Origin: Hyaloperonospora brassicae
Lineage: Eukaryota; Oomycota; Peronosporomycetes; Peronosporales; Peronosporaceae
Assembly (NCBI GenBank): GCA_947650285.1
Contig: CANTFL010001067.1
Coordinates: 1-64,000 of the forward strand
Direction: 5' to 3'
DNA: 64,000 nucleotides
Shown one piece after another: positions 52,415 through 63,559 of the stretch; position 1 is the stretch's first letter; every line of letters starts with the position of its first letter. The translations under genes and the position numbers were made by a program. The notes below the pieces were generated by a model. The model was not told the DNA's origin. It did not search any database and saw only the letters and a program-made list of their open reading frames with translations.

Positions 52415-54542
52415 CCTGGCCTTACAATCCCGAACAACGTCTTGAATTCCGCTGATAAATTGAGGCACGCGGCTCCCACGTTACCTGATCAGTTGAGAAT
52501 GAAGCCAGCGTATTTAGTACTTTCACGCGGATTAATTGAAAGCGTCTAGTATGCCAATAATGTATCTCCACGGATGGGTCTCGCAACCCGTAATACGATC
52601 TACGATTATCTTTTTCGCGCACTTGGCCTTCTGAATCCACAAGCGGTGGTGATCCCTCGCGAATGAATTGCCGGAGTTCTAATTGCCCAAGAATATGTCG
52701 ATAATCTTCGAATTAGGCTGTCGACGCTCAGGTGGAACCTGAGGCTGATTTTGAAGGCGCCTTACAGGCGGAGAGGACCCGTGAGTAAAAACGTCAGTCA
52801 AATCGAATGTGCTCATACAAATAAGGAAACAGGACGCCAGCTTCTCGTTCATTCGCAGACAGGATCGCAGCCTGTCGAATGGCAATATTTCCAGTGGCTC
52901 TCGGCAATTGCAATATAGTAAAGTGTACGGGATCGATATTGTAAGCTTGAGCGGAGCTACACAGCACCTTAAGTCAGAGAAAGAATTAACGCTCAACGAG
53001 CAACTTTTGTTCAGAGAATTCGACTCAGAGAGCCAACAGTATTTATAGAACTTACGGTAGCTGTTTCAGGGTACCAAACTATTCAAGCGAACCACAGCAC
53101 AAAGTTCTCAGGAGCAGCTACCTTCACACGTATTGCTAGCTCCTAACGATCAAAGACGCCTCGTGAGGCACGTTCTTTAAGTGATCGAAAGGGAAACTGA
53201 ATTATATTTTTTTAACATCTAAAAGAACACCTTAACAAACGTACTTAATTTAAACACTAATGCTCTAATTAATACCGGATCAGGAGCTCCTCTTAATTCG
53301 GTGGTCGGCACGCGTCAGCCTTCGACATAGATATGGTGTTCTAATAGTATCGTTAATGAAAATCCGTACCCTTGTGTAAATCACACGTGTTATGTACCTC
53401 ACACATGGTTTGTAAGTTTCCATGTTGTGTAACCCCGTTACATCAGCAGTCCTTAGCAATCGACAGTGAATCTCCTAGCTGTGAATGTGTTTTGTACAAC
53501 GCCAAGCCACAGATGACCAGGAAAGAGAAATGACACAAGGCGACGCGAGGCCAGAGGTTTTCACGCCTCAGTTCTTACTGCGAAATTGATACAGAGAGAT
53601 CGGAAGGTTTAGTAGTTCAACGCAAGTTTTCACGAGATCTGTTCGTAATAAGTCCAAACACGATACACAGTGTAGAGCCACACTAACTGGTAGGGTACAT
53701 ACCATTATCATCAGCATTTATGTATCGTTTATGCATCGCCTCTCTTTGATAATCCGATCCGCACTCCAACCACTCCGTTGAACAAGTGTTCTATGTGTTT
53801 GTTTCCTATATACAAGACGTATTTTCTTTATCTCGTCCTTATCAGTGGTCGTGCACCTTCTACTTTAGCTCCAAGCATCGACTCCAGCCTCTTATCTAGC
53901 AAAACTACGTCAGTGGCTTCTACGTCCGTCAGTTCTGACGCAGCACTAATTGTTCGCGCACGCTAGGACTTGGCCAAGCGGAAAGACGAATGCGCGGAGA
54001 AGTCGACATCGATCCGTATCATTATGTAGCTATGTAGAAAACCTTGGTTAAATGTCAATGCTAGCAAAGCGTGCGACTTCGGTGCGCGATCTTGTGAATG
54101 CTTATTGTGGGCTAAGGCAATTCCGATGTCTTTTCGATAACAACGAAGAAACTGGGACTAAAAAGTAGTTAAATTTGAGTAGTTTATTAGCGCTTACGAC
54201 GTTTACCACAATAGTTTAAGTTTATGATAGAGAACAGAAGCTCGGTACGATTCTAGTAAAATACATTTTGCTGATTACATTTTCTTGTTAAATTCGAATA
54301 TGAAGTACTCGGGTTCTATGCACCTCTGACAGAGGTGCTATAAGTAAGAAGTAGGTGAACTGTGCTGTGAATTTGAGTAATTTGTATCGTTGTGTCTGCA
54401 TCTTCGTCGAATGCGAGAGAGAACGACCTTGACGCAAGAAGCGTTTCATCTCTCGCTTCGCTTTTTCCGACATGTGTTTATTAAGTAGCCAGCACCTTAA
54501 GTGCATTAATTGGTACACGTAGCTCTCTAGTCCATTCGCTGC
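52415..54542. other. Unassigned sequence between pogo and A4
   Basis: Frames of 72, 105 and 79 codons (52422-52640 minus, 52679-52996 minus, 52809-53048 plus) overlap each other and show no motif. The 89-codon minus frame at 54288-54557 begins inside the A4 LTR, so at least its N-terminus is an artefact. Confidence 0.45.
53405..53442 (-). repeat. Possible terminal remnant of a family A LTR
   Basis: The string GTTTCCATGTTGTGTAACCC then CGTTACATCA resembles the A4 LTR end AATTTCCATGTAACGGGCTG..CCGTTACATCA. Too short for certainty. Confidence 0.3.
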
Positions 54543-54935
54543 TGTAACGGGGCACACCCTTGCGTGAACTTAACGCAAGGGTGTTGGTGCCCCGACAGAC
54601 GTACACGAGGCAAACGAGGAAGCGTAGATAAGGGAAAAGCAGAACTGTTATATTAATATAATTAAGTCTTTAACTACTGTCTCTCTGTTTGACTTAACTT
54701 AATTATACTAATCTAACTGAGTGTATGGTGACGTCTCGTCACCACTCATTGCGCGCGTCTTGCGGCGATTGGTGGGTTGATATCGTCAAGATATCAACCA
54801 ATGAGCAGACTCTTTGGTCGACCCTTCGATATCACCACTATTGGCGATATTGTTAAAAGAATATTCAACTTAATATTCTTTATTGTCATTATCTCTTCAA
54901 ATGACAATTTCCATGTAACGGGCTGCCCCGTTACA
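54543..54935 (-). repeat. LTR of copy A4 (393 bp)
   Basis: TGTAACGGGG..CCGTTACA, differing from 35663-36056 at only a few positions. It contains an 11-bp stem CACCCTTGCGT..ACGCAAGGGTG just inside its plus-strand start. The flanking 5 bp (GCTGC region) cannot be paired because the other end is lost. Confidence 0.9.
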
Positions 54936-54950
54936 TCACCCCCCCCATCA
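54936..54950 (-). promoter_or_regulatory. Polypurine tract of copy A4
   Basis: Element direction GATGGGGGGGGTGA, adjacent to the LTR. One G longer than in A2 and with an A to G change. Confidence 0.75.
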
Positions 54951-55068
54951 ACTGATAGTCACCGTGTGACTATCCAAAATATGGTGGCCACCCGTTGGGC
55001 ACCATTGGGACAGGGAGCACTTGTTGGGTCCGTTCCATTCACTTTCCGCTTGACCTGGCATAGTTAAC

Positions 55069-56075
55069 ATGTCTATGCGGGGTGAAGCAAGACACGCACA
55101 GCCCACTTCTGTGCCCGCCTCTGCGGCAGACGATTCGTCGTCTGCTGCTCCTTCTCCGCCTGCAGCAACAGGTGCTGCAGGTGCACGCGGTACCACACCG
55201 CGTGCGCATGATGACCCCGACATTGAGGTCATCTACTCTGGCGAGTCAGACGTTTCTGACTCGGACAATGCGCCAGAGGCGTCTCGCTCACCGGCGACGC
55301 CTCAGTATTCGCCAAGGCCACTGCCGAACGAACGGACTCGTGAGATGCATCACAGTCTGTTCGGAAGTGATGACGATGATCAGGGTGGTGAGTTCTATTC
55401 CTCACCACCGCCGGCTCGTGCGTCTTCGCACGAGCGTGATGACGATGGCGTGAGCCGTCGTCAATCTGGGAGCCGTGGTACCGACAAGGGTACCACTGTG
55501 AAGCGTGATGAGTTGAAGCCGTGGCGTTTGCCCGAACAACTCATCAATAGCCTGTCTCACGAGACAGGCCAACACCATCGAATACCCTTATTCGATGCAA
55601 CTGAGCTTCACGGCTTGAGTTCCAGCGCGAAGAACTTTCGCGCTGAAGAAGAATTTATCTCGATGTCTTCCTTAGACATCGATGGTACAACAGCAACCAA
55701 AAGCGTGACAAGACATCGCTTTTGGCTGCGTGGAACGCGTTCGTCCAAAACGTCAAGAATTTTGGACGAGAAGGGTGGCTCAAGAAACTTGAGGCGACAC
55801 GCCTCAGGTTCGAAAGGCGAACCTTAACCGGTGCTAGGTACCGGTTGCACTGTTTATCGAGTGAGGCAGACATTCCTTGCCTCACATGGGGAGACCCTTG
55901 TGCGAGTTGTGTTGACAACTCGCGGCGTGCACATAGGGATGTGTACTCCCTAAATTCGCCCTGGGGAAGGGCACACATCTCGGCTGAGATGCGTGACGCG
56001 ATTGCAAACTTGCAATCCGTCTACAAGCGCCTAGGGCGCGTGTTTACCGATGGGCCACAGGACTCAATCGGATGA
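55069..56075 (+). pseudogene. Antisense gene of family A, first part, copy A4
   Basis: The first 190 or so codons are open in one frame: SMRGEARHAQPTSVPASAAD, DDPDIEVIYSGESD, GTTVKRDELKPWRLPEQL, IPLFDATELHGLSSSAKN. Unlike A2, it reads through the 36620-equivalent junction. A one-base loss near 55650 (GAATTTATC where A2 has GACTTTTATC) then shifts frame. The domain continues in the 55722-56075 frame (FGREGWLKKLEATRLRFERR, IPCLTWGDPCASCVDNSRR, AEMRDAIANLQSVYKRLGR). Because A2 and A4 have different lesions, the ancestral reading is well defined. Function unknown. Confidence 0.7.
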
Positions 56076-56368
56076 GTCTCGTCGTACTGGCGGACGAGAC
56101 CTTCAACGTCCATCAACAGCTGAGAGCGGGGCTCCGAGCTGCTCCAAGAGGGTGGATACCCCCGCCACTGGACGAGGTAGCTCGTCCTTGATCCTGAATC
56201 GTCACGGTGGTTCAAGATACGCTCCACTAGAAAGCGTTGATCACCGTGAGCATCCACCAAAGGATGCGGTGGAGGAGGAAAGACCTCATCCAGATGATTC
56301 GGTTCACCAGCTCGATCCCTTACGAGATGGATCGCGCAATCGATGAATTGCGCGATGACTTGAAGCAC
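56021..56368 (-). CDS. Chromodomain frame of copy A4
   Basis: Minus frame of 115 codons with DQRFLVERILNHRDDSGSRT, YLVQWRGYPPSWSSSEPRSQ and VRQYDETHPIESCGPSVNT. The domain is complete and differs from A2 by one or two residues; the C-terminal tail is longer than in A2, where an extra base in the 37203-37206 region shifts the frame. It is antisense to the second part of the opposite-strand gene. Confidence 0.7.
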   Translation of the reverse strand: MLQVIAQFIDCAIHLVRDRAGEPNHLDEVFPPPPHPLVDAHGDQRFLVERILNHRDDSGSRTSYLVQWRGYPPSWSSSEPRSQLLMDVEGLVRQYDETHPIESCGPSVNTRPRRL

Positions 56369-56660
56369 GAGCGCGACCGGCGCTACGCTTTGACCGATAC
56401 CGTGCGGAAGAACCGCAAGGATCGCGAGGCTGATCGGGCGAGAGACCGCGCCGATTATGCCACAGCGCAGCTTCAGGTCGAGCGGGATGTCCGCTCCTTT
56501 TCGGCGAGCTGGCGACAGCTCGCGGGGAGATGTTTTGGTTGAGATTCCGAGGTATCACATCTGCGCGACCAGACGGATCGTCTGGAGCGCGAACGCAAGA
56601 ACTTGATGGATGTTCTTGAACGTGGGGCTATCTTCATCGGAAGAAGAAGGCTCGTACTGA
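56050..56660 (+). pseudogene. Antisense gene of family A, second part with coiled coil, copy A4
   Basis: Same content as 37199-37912: ILNRHGGSRYAPLESVDHRE, then the coiled coil DELRDDLKHERDRRYALTDT and DRLERERKNLMDVLERG. Two small indels break it: near 56330, and one C lost near 56496 (CTCCTTTTC against CTCCCTTTTC). Confidence 0.6.
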
Positions 56661-56898
56661 CAGTACGGCCTGAGCCTCCCCACGTAAAACGTAGGATGCG
56701 TGCGCATCTTACGTGGCAATTCGATCGTGTAAGCATTGCCCTTGCGATGCAACACTCGAAATGACCCAATGTAGTTCAGCAGTAAATTACTACTGCCGAC
56801 ACTAGTGACTGAATGTCCAGGTAAGTTTACCGTAGACAGTAGTACTAAGTCGTTAACCTTAAATGAAAGAACATTTGCTTCTCCATTCTTGTCTGCGC
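56555..56898 (-). pseudogene. Pol C-terminus of copy A4, truncated
   Basis: The minus frame 56555-56755 gives LHRKGNAYTIELPRKMRTHP, FYVGRLRPYC and FALQTIRLVAQM with the same terminal stop as A2. Upstream it reaches only to the GEANVLSF region and is cut at 56898. Confidence 0.75.
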
Positions 56899-56930
56899 CT
56901 GCCTGGCATAGTCAACATGTCTATGCGAGG

Positions 56931-58440
56931 TGCATCCACGACTGATCATCCCGTGACTGCACAATCTTAAGGTAGACATTTCTTCATCTGCTGCTTCTAC
57001 ACTGCTTGAAGCACTTTTCGCTGCAGGCGCACGTGGTATGACACCGCATGACCATGATACCTTCGACGGGTAGCTTTCCCCCTTGGCGAGTTAGACGTGT
57101 CTTTCTCGATAAAGGGCCCACATATACCTGGATTTTCCCGCAGTATCTATACCTGAGTGTTCATCAAAGACTCTGCCAGCGAACGGTTCACAACTAGCGT
57201 CACATTCTGTTCGGCAGCGATGACGAATATGATGATGATGAGTATGAGTACTTATCGTCACAGCCAGCTCGTACTCCATCGCACAGGCGTGTCAAATACG
57301 GCGCATGACATCATCACTCTGAATCGAGTGGTACCAACGTCGGCACCACATTTCTGTCTGCCGAACTGAAGCCGTGGATCTTGCTTCAACGGCTCATTTA
57401 TGGCTTGTCTCACAAGACAAGCCAACACCATCGTATTCCACTATTCGATGCAAGCGAGCTTCATTGCTTAAAATCCAGCGCGAGCAACTTGAGCGCTAAA
57501 GAAAACTTCCTTTCTTGATGCTTTTCTTAAGCATCGATCGTATATGTCAACTAAACTCGGGACAAAAATACTCTCTTTTGGCGGCGTGGAACGCGTTTGT
57601 CCAAAATGTGATGATTTTTGGGGCGTGAAGCGTAGCTCCATAAACTTAAGCAGTACGAATCAAGTTTGAAAAATGAACGCTGACCGGTTCATTGTACCGA
57701 TTGCATCGTTTACCGCGTTAGGCAGGCATTTCTTGACTCGCTTGGTGTGACCCTTGTGCGAGTTATGTCGACAACTCGCAAAGTGCTTTAAGACAAGAGC
57801 ATTTCCTACGTTCAACCTGGGGTAGGATTACATCTCAGTTGAGAAGAGAAACGCAATTGAAAACTTGCAATCCTTCTACGTTCGCTTAACGGGCATGTCT
57901 GCCGATGGACTCGAGGACTCATCTTATGTGTCTCGTCATATTTTCGGACAAGACCTTTAACATCATTCATCATCTGGGACCGACGACAAGACCTTTAACA
58001 TCATTCATCATCTGGGACCGACGATGTCAGCTATCATACTAGGGTGGATACTCCCGTTAGTGGACAAGATATTTGTCCGCTTCCCGTTTTTTCATGTGGT
58101 GAATCAATATATGCCCCACGTAAAAGCTTCGACCACCGTGAGAGTCTACCTGCGATTCTGGTGGAGGTTGGAAGACTAGGTCCGGCTCTGCTGTCAGAAC
58201 TGCAATATAGTTGCAACCGCTGTGAACGCATCCTGATCGAGTTTAGGGAGGACGTGAAGCGTGAGTATAAAAGTCGGCATGACTTGCTGACGACCGTGCG
58301 ACGTCTATGTACCGATTAAAAATTTGCGTTCGCTCATAATCTGGGCGAACGCGAGTGTCGAGTCCTCCGCGACGAGCTAGCGTTGGTTGTCGGTAGACTG
58401 CGTTGCTGAAAGGACCAAACTGAAATCTTGGTCTAATCTG
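56931..58440 (+). pseudogene. Antisense gene relic of copy A5
   Basis: Starts MSMRGAS at the same place as in A2/A4. Matching blocks in order: LFGSDDEYDD-like and SSQPARTPSHRR (57215-57290), LSAELKPWILLQRLIYGLSH (57355-57410), RIPLFDASELHCL, CDPCASYVDNS (57745-57780), YAPRKSFDHRESLP (58110-58150) and the coiled-coil start IEFREDVKREYKSRHDLLTT (58236-58295). It shows that the gene, including its Cys motif and coiled coil, was present when A5 was inserted. Confidence 0.6.
57947..58022 (+). repeat. Exact 38-bp tandem duplication
   Basis: 57947-57984 is repeated identically at 57985-58022 (starting GACAAGACCTTTAACATC). Perfect identity inside a badly decayed copy means a recent event. Confidence 0.9.
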
Positions 58441-58499
58441 TTGGGATTTCTTGATGCGTACCTGCTATTTCCGCTTTCGGAAGATACCCTGCACTGATA

Positions 58500-59830
58500 T
58501 TAAGGGCGTAGACGGCCAACCTAAAACGTAGGATGTGTAAGAATCCTTCGAGGCACCTCAATCGTGTATACATTGGATTGACGGTTCAATATACGAAACA
58601 GAACAATGCGCGTTGGAATTAGTTTAGTTCTGCCGACAAAATTGAGTGCATGTCAAAGCCAATCTTCTGTAGACAGTAGTCATAGTTTGGCAGCCGTAAA
58701 TGAGAGCAAAATTTCCCTCTAGTTCGTATAAACGTTCCGTTTCTAATAGTCCAGCGATTTGAGCGATATATCCTGCACTAAATGGACCTCTGATACTCGA
58801 ATTGACGGAAATTCATCAGCTGACTTAAAAGTTTTATTTCAGTATACTAAGTGCGCACTGCTGAGATATGCTTCTCTGCTTCAGCGAGGGTGTTTTCATT
58901 CTCGCTAGCATAATCATTGGCGATACTGAAACAGATCGTCATTGGCATCATCATCGGAGTCAGCGATAGCGTCTTCGCTATCTCCGAGTATCTCTACTAT
59001 TACGATCTCAACTAGGCCGACATCGGTATCATGCGTGACAATGCTTGCGTCGACACGTGACCAGAAGAATTTTAAAATGCTAATGAATGATTAAAATCCT
59101 TCTTTGTAAAACTAGTGTCACACTCTAAAAGGCAAGAATACGCGGATGACGCAATCCATTCACGAAGAAAGGTGCTTGCGAGTTTGAAGCATGACCTGAT
59201 GGGCTGATAGAAAACTCGACCATCCGCTTAAGCCACTTAAAATCGTAAACTAGTGGACGTATCTTCGAAGTATCTCTTTGAGGATAAACTTGGCAAGTTC
59301 CGTCTGATTACCTGTTTCCTGATGGTCAGGTGTTGACATTTTAAAACTTGTCCCAAGTGATCGGATCACGGATTGCCAAAATTTACTGCGGACCGAGGGT
59401 CACTGTCGAAGACGATTTTACAGGGTAGTCGGTGTTGTCCTATCACGTATCGACAAATACGCTTGTACAGCCCTGAGCCATAATTTATACTGGGACGGCA
59501 GCAAGATGCACCATCTTGCTGATCGGTCAGCGAACACTAGAATACCGTTATTCTTGTAATCGTTTTATAATTTAAAAGACGAAGTCCAATGAATCGGATT
59601 TTCAGCACTCTGTGGGAATCATAGAGACTGAAAATCTTCACGGAATATATAATAGGGCTTTAACCGTTGACACACTTCACAAGCAAGTATAAATGTTTGC
59701 GCACACACTGATACGAGCGTAGAAACTTAATCAAGACTGAACGTAAGGTAAGTATTTTTTCTACCACGATGCCCACCTGTTTAATCATCGCGGCACTCAT
59801 AGATGATGCGCAAGCGCTCAATATGAGTAG
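58500..59830 (-). pseudogene. Integrase relic of copy A5
   Basis: Colinear at the DNA level with A2 37800-39080: the GPY/F zone (about 58510-58760), the acidic stretch (58900-59050), the core around 59290-59420 and the zinc-binding region to about 59830. Translation gives only short matching pieces because of frequent indels. No catalytic integrity. Confidence 0.65.
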
Positions 59831-59999
59831 GTCCAATGACACGAGGTGTGTCGACGGTAATGGCTGTGGCCAGCCCAAAATTGGGTTGGCGAGAAAGCGC
59901 CCATTGATAAGATGGAGTCGTTCTGTATCTCACGCGACGGCGAAGTTGAACCCGCGAGGATGTACATCCACCTCGACATTCTTGTTAGAGGTGTAGACT

Positions 60000-61010
60000 G
60001 ATTAAAGCCGCTTGTGATGACGCATGTTTCGTTTACACAACGAAGAGCCTATCTCCCATGAGATAGACCAAACTTAGCTAGTGCTTACTTCATGGCTAGT
60101 CATTCACTTAAAAGCACGAGGGCATAGGCTCAGTTAATTTTTATTTTTCTTATGATAGCAGAAGAATTGCTATGAGTCGTATTCATCAACGCACAACCGA
60201 TTGCGAATTCGCTGGCGTCAAAGACCACATAAAATAGTCTGTTCTCATCTTCAATCGCCAGTATGGGCGACTGCCTATAGCTCTGGATTTGCTCTCGAAG
60301 AAAAAGCTGACAGTCAACGTTCCGTGACAGCTTTACATTTTTCTTGAGTACAAGAAAGATGAACGCTCATTTCGGAGTAATTGAGCGATTACTTTTGCAA
60401 GTACGATGCTATCCCAAGGAACTTACGAAGTCCTTTGACATCGACTGGCGCAGGCCAGTTGGTGGTCGCCTTTATTATTCGGGGTCGGCGCGCACGCCGT
60501 GCTTACCCACAATGAATACAATAATGGTAATTCGTGGATCGCGAATATAGATTTCTTGAGTTTGGCGTACAACTTTTGCTTACGTATTAGTTATAGAACT
60601 TGAAGATACTTTGTCTTGTGAACGTTCACGTCCGTGGTTCATTCTTAGCTCGGCTATGAACGAACACATCGTTGACATTTCTCGGATCAGTGCGAAATTC
60701 GGCACCGATACCAACAGATTTGTCACAAAATTTTTGAGCGTTGCCGGGACATTGCTCTTCCTCTGTGGCATCACTATCCACTTCCAGATCATACTGCTCG
60801 TGGTATCACTGCCTTGCACGGATCCCTCGCTAACGTATGAAAAATCAGATAGAATCTATCTATCATATCCGTGGACGAGAAGATGGTGCATTTTGACGTA
60901 CGATCTATGACTATATCTTTTCGGTATCGGCGTGTGAGCGGGTACCATTGCAGCAGCCATCTTGTTAAATGCAAGAACTTTCTGCCATTTTTATTGTGCT
61001 ATTACTGACA
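60000..61010 (-). pseudogene. RT and RNase H relic of copy A5
   Basis: The minus frame 60580-60819 reads TTSSMIWKWIVMPQRKSNVP, ATLKNFVTNLLVSVPNFA and RMNHGR, matching GMLWEWLVMPQGLSNAPATF, NRCVTNLLRPVRDFAPSYFD of A2. The catalytic box is lost (NFALIRE). RNase H (60000-60290) is seen by DNA alignment with 39560-39850. The frame 60789-60974 covers the RT fingers. Confidence 0.75.
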
Positions 61011-62195
61011 CTGAAGACTAGAGAGCTGTGAGGACCAATAGATTCTCAGATGACTGCTTCTAAGAGATCAGCAAAACAATTGTTGAATGTTGTTACTTAT
61101 TCACGAGGCAGTGGTCACTGATTTATGATAAATAACTTCGAAACGGGTTCAAGATCGATTTCATGTCGAGTGCCTGTATATTAGGCAACTCGCATGCTGC
61201 GAGTGCAGGAAAACATCTTTGAATTCGATCAAATTCTCATAAAATGGATTTTCCTGAAGCGAATTCAAGATTGAGACATGTATCTCTGAATCCGAGTCTT
61301 CTCATCGAGGACGTTTTTTTCATAGGTAAACTGCAGAGAACCCGTTCGTTCTCATTAAACACCATTTCCGTCCGAAAATCGGTGACATACTAGTCTTCTG
61401 TGGCTAAAAAACAGAAATGCTTGACTTTGCCACAACGCAGATCAAGTACAAACCGTTTCGGTTTGAATGGTGTCAATTCTGTGACCTTTTGAAGGCACAA
61501 TGAGACGAAGCGTATAAGCGTCTACGCTTGATCCGTCATTGACCAATGCGACTAATGTCTCGATCATTTTCTGGAAGGTCACATCCACAGGCTGCTGAGG
61601 ATTTATGTCTTAGGTTGCTGGGGTCTATCTTAACAATACATATTAAGAAAGTATATCATCAAGTTTGCTAAAATTATATCCTCAAATTCTATAGCTATAG
61701 TTGTGCTGCAAGAGCCAGGTCCTCGACGGTCGACTCTACCGTAGAACTAGATTTCGGTTTTACTACTTCGAGTCAACCTGTTTATTCTTCCTATTATGCT
61801 TTCCGCTAGGCATGCATTCATATCCCGGTCTACTATACTTCTTCGAGTGGTGGAATTTTGCGCTGCATTTGAATCTGCAAACCCACCGGGAGATTTCTAC
61901 ACAGTGTCGTGATTAGCCACGCTGAAGTCTTGCTCAGTCGCACTAACGACTGTAACACAAATGAGTCCATCGCACTAACTCACAAAACATTCACACGCTT
62001 ATTGAATTCCAAGAGGTTCATCACATAGCTATCTGATAAACAAGTGGGAAGAATTTATACGGACCGTTTCTATCAGCTCACCCTTAGGTCGTACCTTCTT
62101 AGCCAAGGTGGTCCCAGGATGACAGCAAACTTGTCATCCAGATCCAGCAGGATATAGTCATCACATTCATGTTCATATTTCAATGGTAGTCAATT
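61011..62195 (-). pseudogene. Protease-RT linker and protease C-terminal half of A5
   Basis: DNA similarity to A2 40590-41740 is clear (for example ATCAGGCTCC..AAGCGTATAAGCGTCTACGCTTGATCC at 61508-61534, matching the 41066-41096 hairpin). The protease second half lies at about 62040-62170. No open frame of note. The reading is cut at about 62196 by the inserted sequence. Confidence 0.65.
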
Positions 62196-63250
62196 ACTAA
62201 TAAATGTGTCAATGGGTGAGGGATTTTAAGTATATGAAGGACCTAGAGACCAGCAAACTGAAGGAACGAGGGACGACACACCTGAGTAGGGGTACAAAAA
62301 AGAAGATTAAGGAGACGAAGCGACCCTACGATGATAAAAACAAGCAGAGCCAATCAAGGGGGATTGTTGTCAGAGTACCGATTGTGCGGTACTGAAAGGA
62401 GGCGATCACATTCTCTCATCATAAGGCCTGGTCCTTAGAGGTAGACCTAGGTCCCTAATCGGTGGGCCAATTTATCATTTCTATATAGGTACTCTTTGTT
62501 GCGCCCGTTCCATTATTGGTGTCCTTGGTCCCTCATAGGTGAGCATGTTCCCTCATTGATAGACCTCAGCCCCTCAAAAATAATCTACTCTTAAAAAATA
62601 GAATAATGATTCTAAGCATAAGACAAGGCTAGCTATTATTAGCTATAAAATAGGACTCAATCTAATACTACTTAATTTGCGATTCACGTGGCACTACTTT
62701 TTTGTGGCTTAACTACCTCTAAAGTCTGCTCTTCTGTTCCAAGTAAGGTATGAATCTAACCCATATAATACATACCGTCGCTACGCAAGACCAACAGCTA
62801 ATAAAATTGAAAGGTATTATTTGGCCTATGGTTTCGACTTAATTGCCAACTCTCATCACCCGCTATCAAAAGAGATCTTCCCACCCACTGATTAGGGAGA
62901 AAGACAAATACCGGGTGGTTAATAATTTTATAATAATCTAAGAAAAATCATAGGGGTGGTATGCATCGTGATAAATTCAGATAGAAGTCCTCGCTCGACC
63001 AAGTTGATCAAGTGGCCACATACTGGCCCACTGAGTGCATAGTATCCACTCCGAGCCCCCAGGTATTCCTCCTTTAAGTCCGACATCTACGTCCTCACAC
63101 ACGATTTTATAGTGCGACTCGCCAGCCGAAGGGTACACAAGGTGAGTCAAGATCCATACGCGGCGTCTCGGTACCCCCTTAAAGTCGGCAATCTGGCACA
63201 GTCAGTGGTTGAGGGTCTCATCACACAACTTTAGTATCCTACTACACCAC
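62196..63250 (+). mobile_element. Family B fragment inserted in A5: 3' internal end plus LTR
   Basis: Interrupts the A5 protease between sequences equivalent to about 41735 and 41765 of A2. Contents: 62196-62725 matches the B 3' internal end, including the 20-bp repeats, and 62726-63250 matches the LTR at 9291-9792 (GCCAGCCGAAGGGTACACAA, AAGTCGGCAATCTGGCACAG, GGGTCTCATCACACA), ending CTACACCACA. Being an internal end plus one LTR, it is not a simple solo LTR. The 63-codon frame at 62204-62395 is Lys-rich and probably fortuitous. Confidence 0.65.
62430..62577 (+). repeat. 20-bp minisatellite, about 7 units
   Basis: Units such as GGTCCTTAGAGGTAGACCTA, GGTCCCTAATCGGTGGGCCA, GGTCCCTCATAGGTGAGCAT and GTTCCCTCATTGATAGACCT. 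Same unit and position relative to the LTR as in B2 and before the 9291 LTR. Confidence 0.65.
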
Positions 63251-63480
63251 ATGCATTTACTATTATCGATGCGCCTGTAGCAAGGCACACCGTTATCCTC
63301 TTTTAGGGATGTCTCACTCAACGAACTTGCGTCTCCCAACCTGTAGCGACTGGTGATGAACAAAATTATCGGACACCCAACGGTCGACAAGGGCACGAAG
63401 TGACATATTTTTCGTCACTTCCAAGATCAACATGATGATAAATACCTCATTATCAGTTGCACAGATACAAAACGGCTGTG
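63251..63480 (-). pseudogene. Protease N-terminal half of A5
   Basis: Minus translation gives NMSLRALVDRWVSDNFVHHQSL, matching LSLRALVDCGASNNFVRRQSL in A2; the active-site DCGA is now DRWV. Preceded by a linker reading through from the gag side in the -1 frame, as in A2. Confidence 0.65.
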
Positions 63481-63559
63481 TATCGAGATCAACATTTGTC
63501 GAGATGTGTGTGAATTGTTTTGCAATTGCTGTCTCAGCAGGGTTCCTCTCCCCTCCTGA

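Larger units (their letters stand above)
54543..56898 (-). mobile_element. Family A element, copy A4, 3' part only, young
   Basis: LTR (54543-54935), PPT, the whole antisense gene, the chromodomain and the pol C-terminus, nearly identical to A2 35663-38030. The match stops abruptly at 56898 and is followed by the start of the antisense gene of the old copy A5. The remaining 5' two thirds of the young element is absent. Confidence 0.88.

Noticed and set aside
53778..53966. Ser-rich plus-strand frame resembling the N-terminus of the family A opposite-strand gene
   Set aside because: Only composition is shared; no block aligns and the flanking LTR/PPT context is missing.
54288..54557. 89-codon minus frame with Lys/Arg-rich helix, considered as a secreted effector
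   Set aside because: Its first residues come from the A4 LTR, there is no signal peptide or RXLR-type motif, and the length is compatible with chance.
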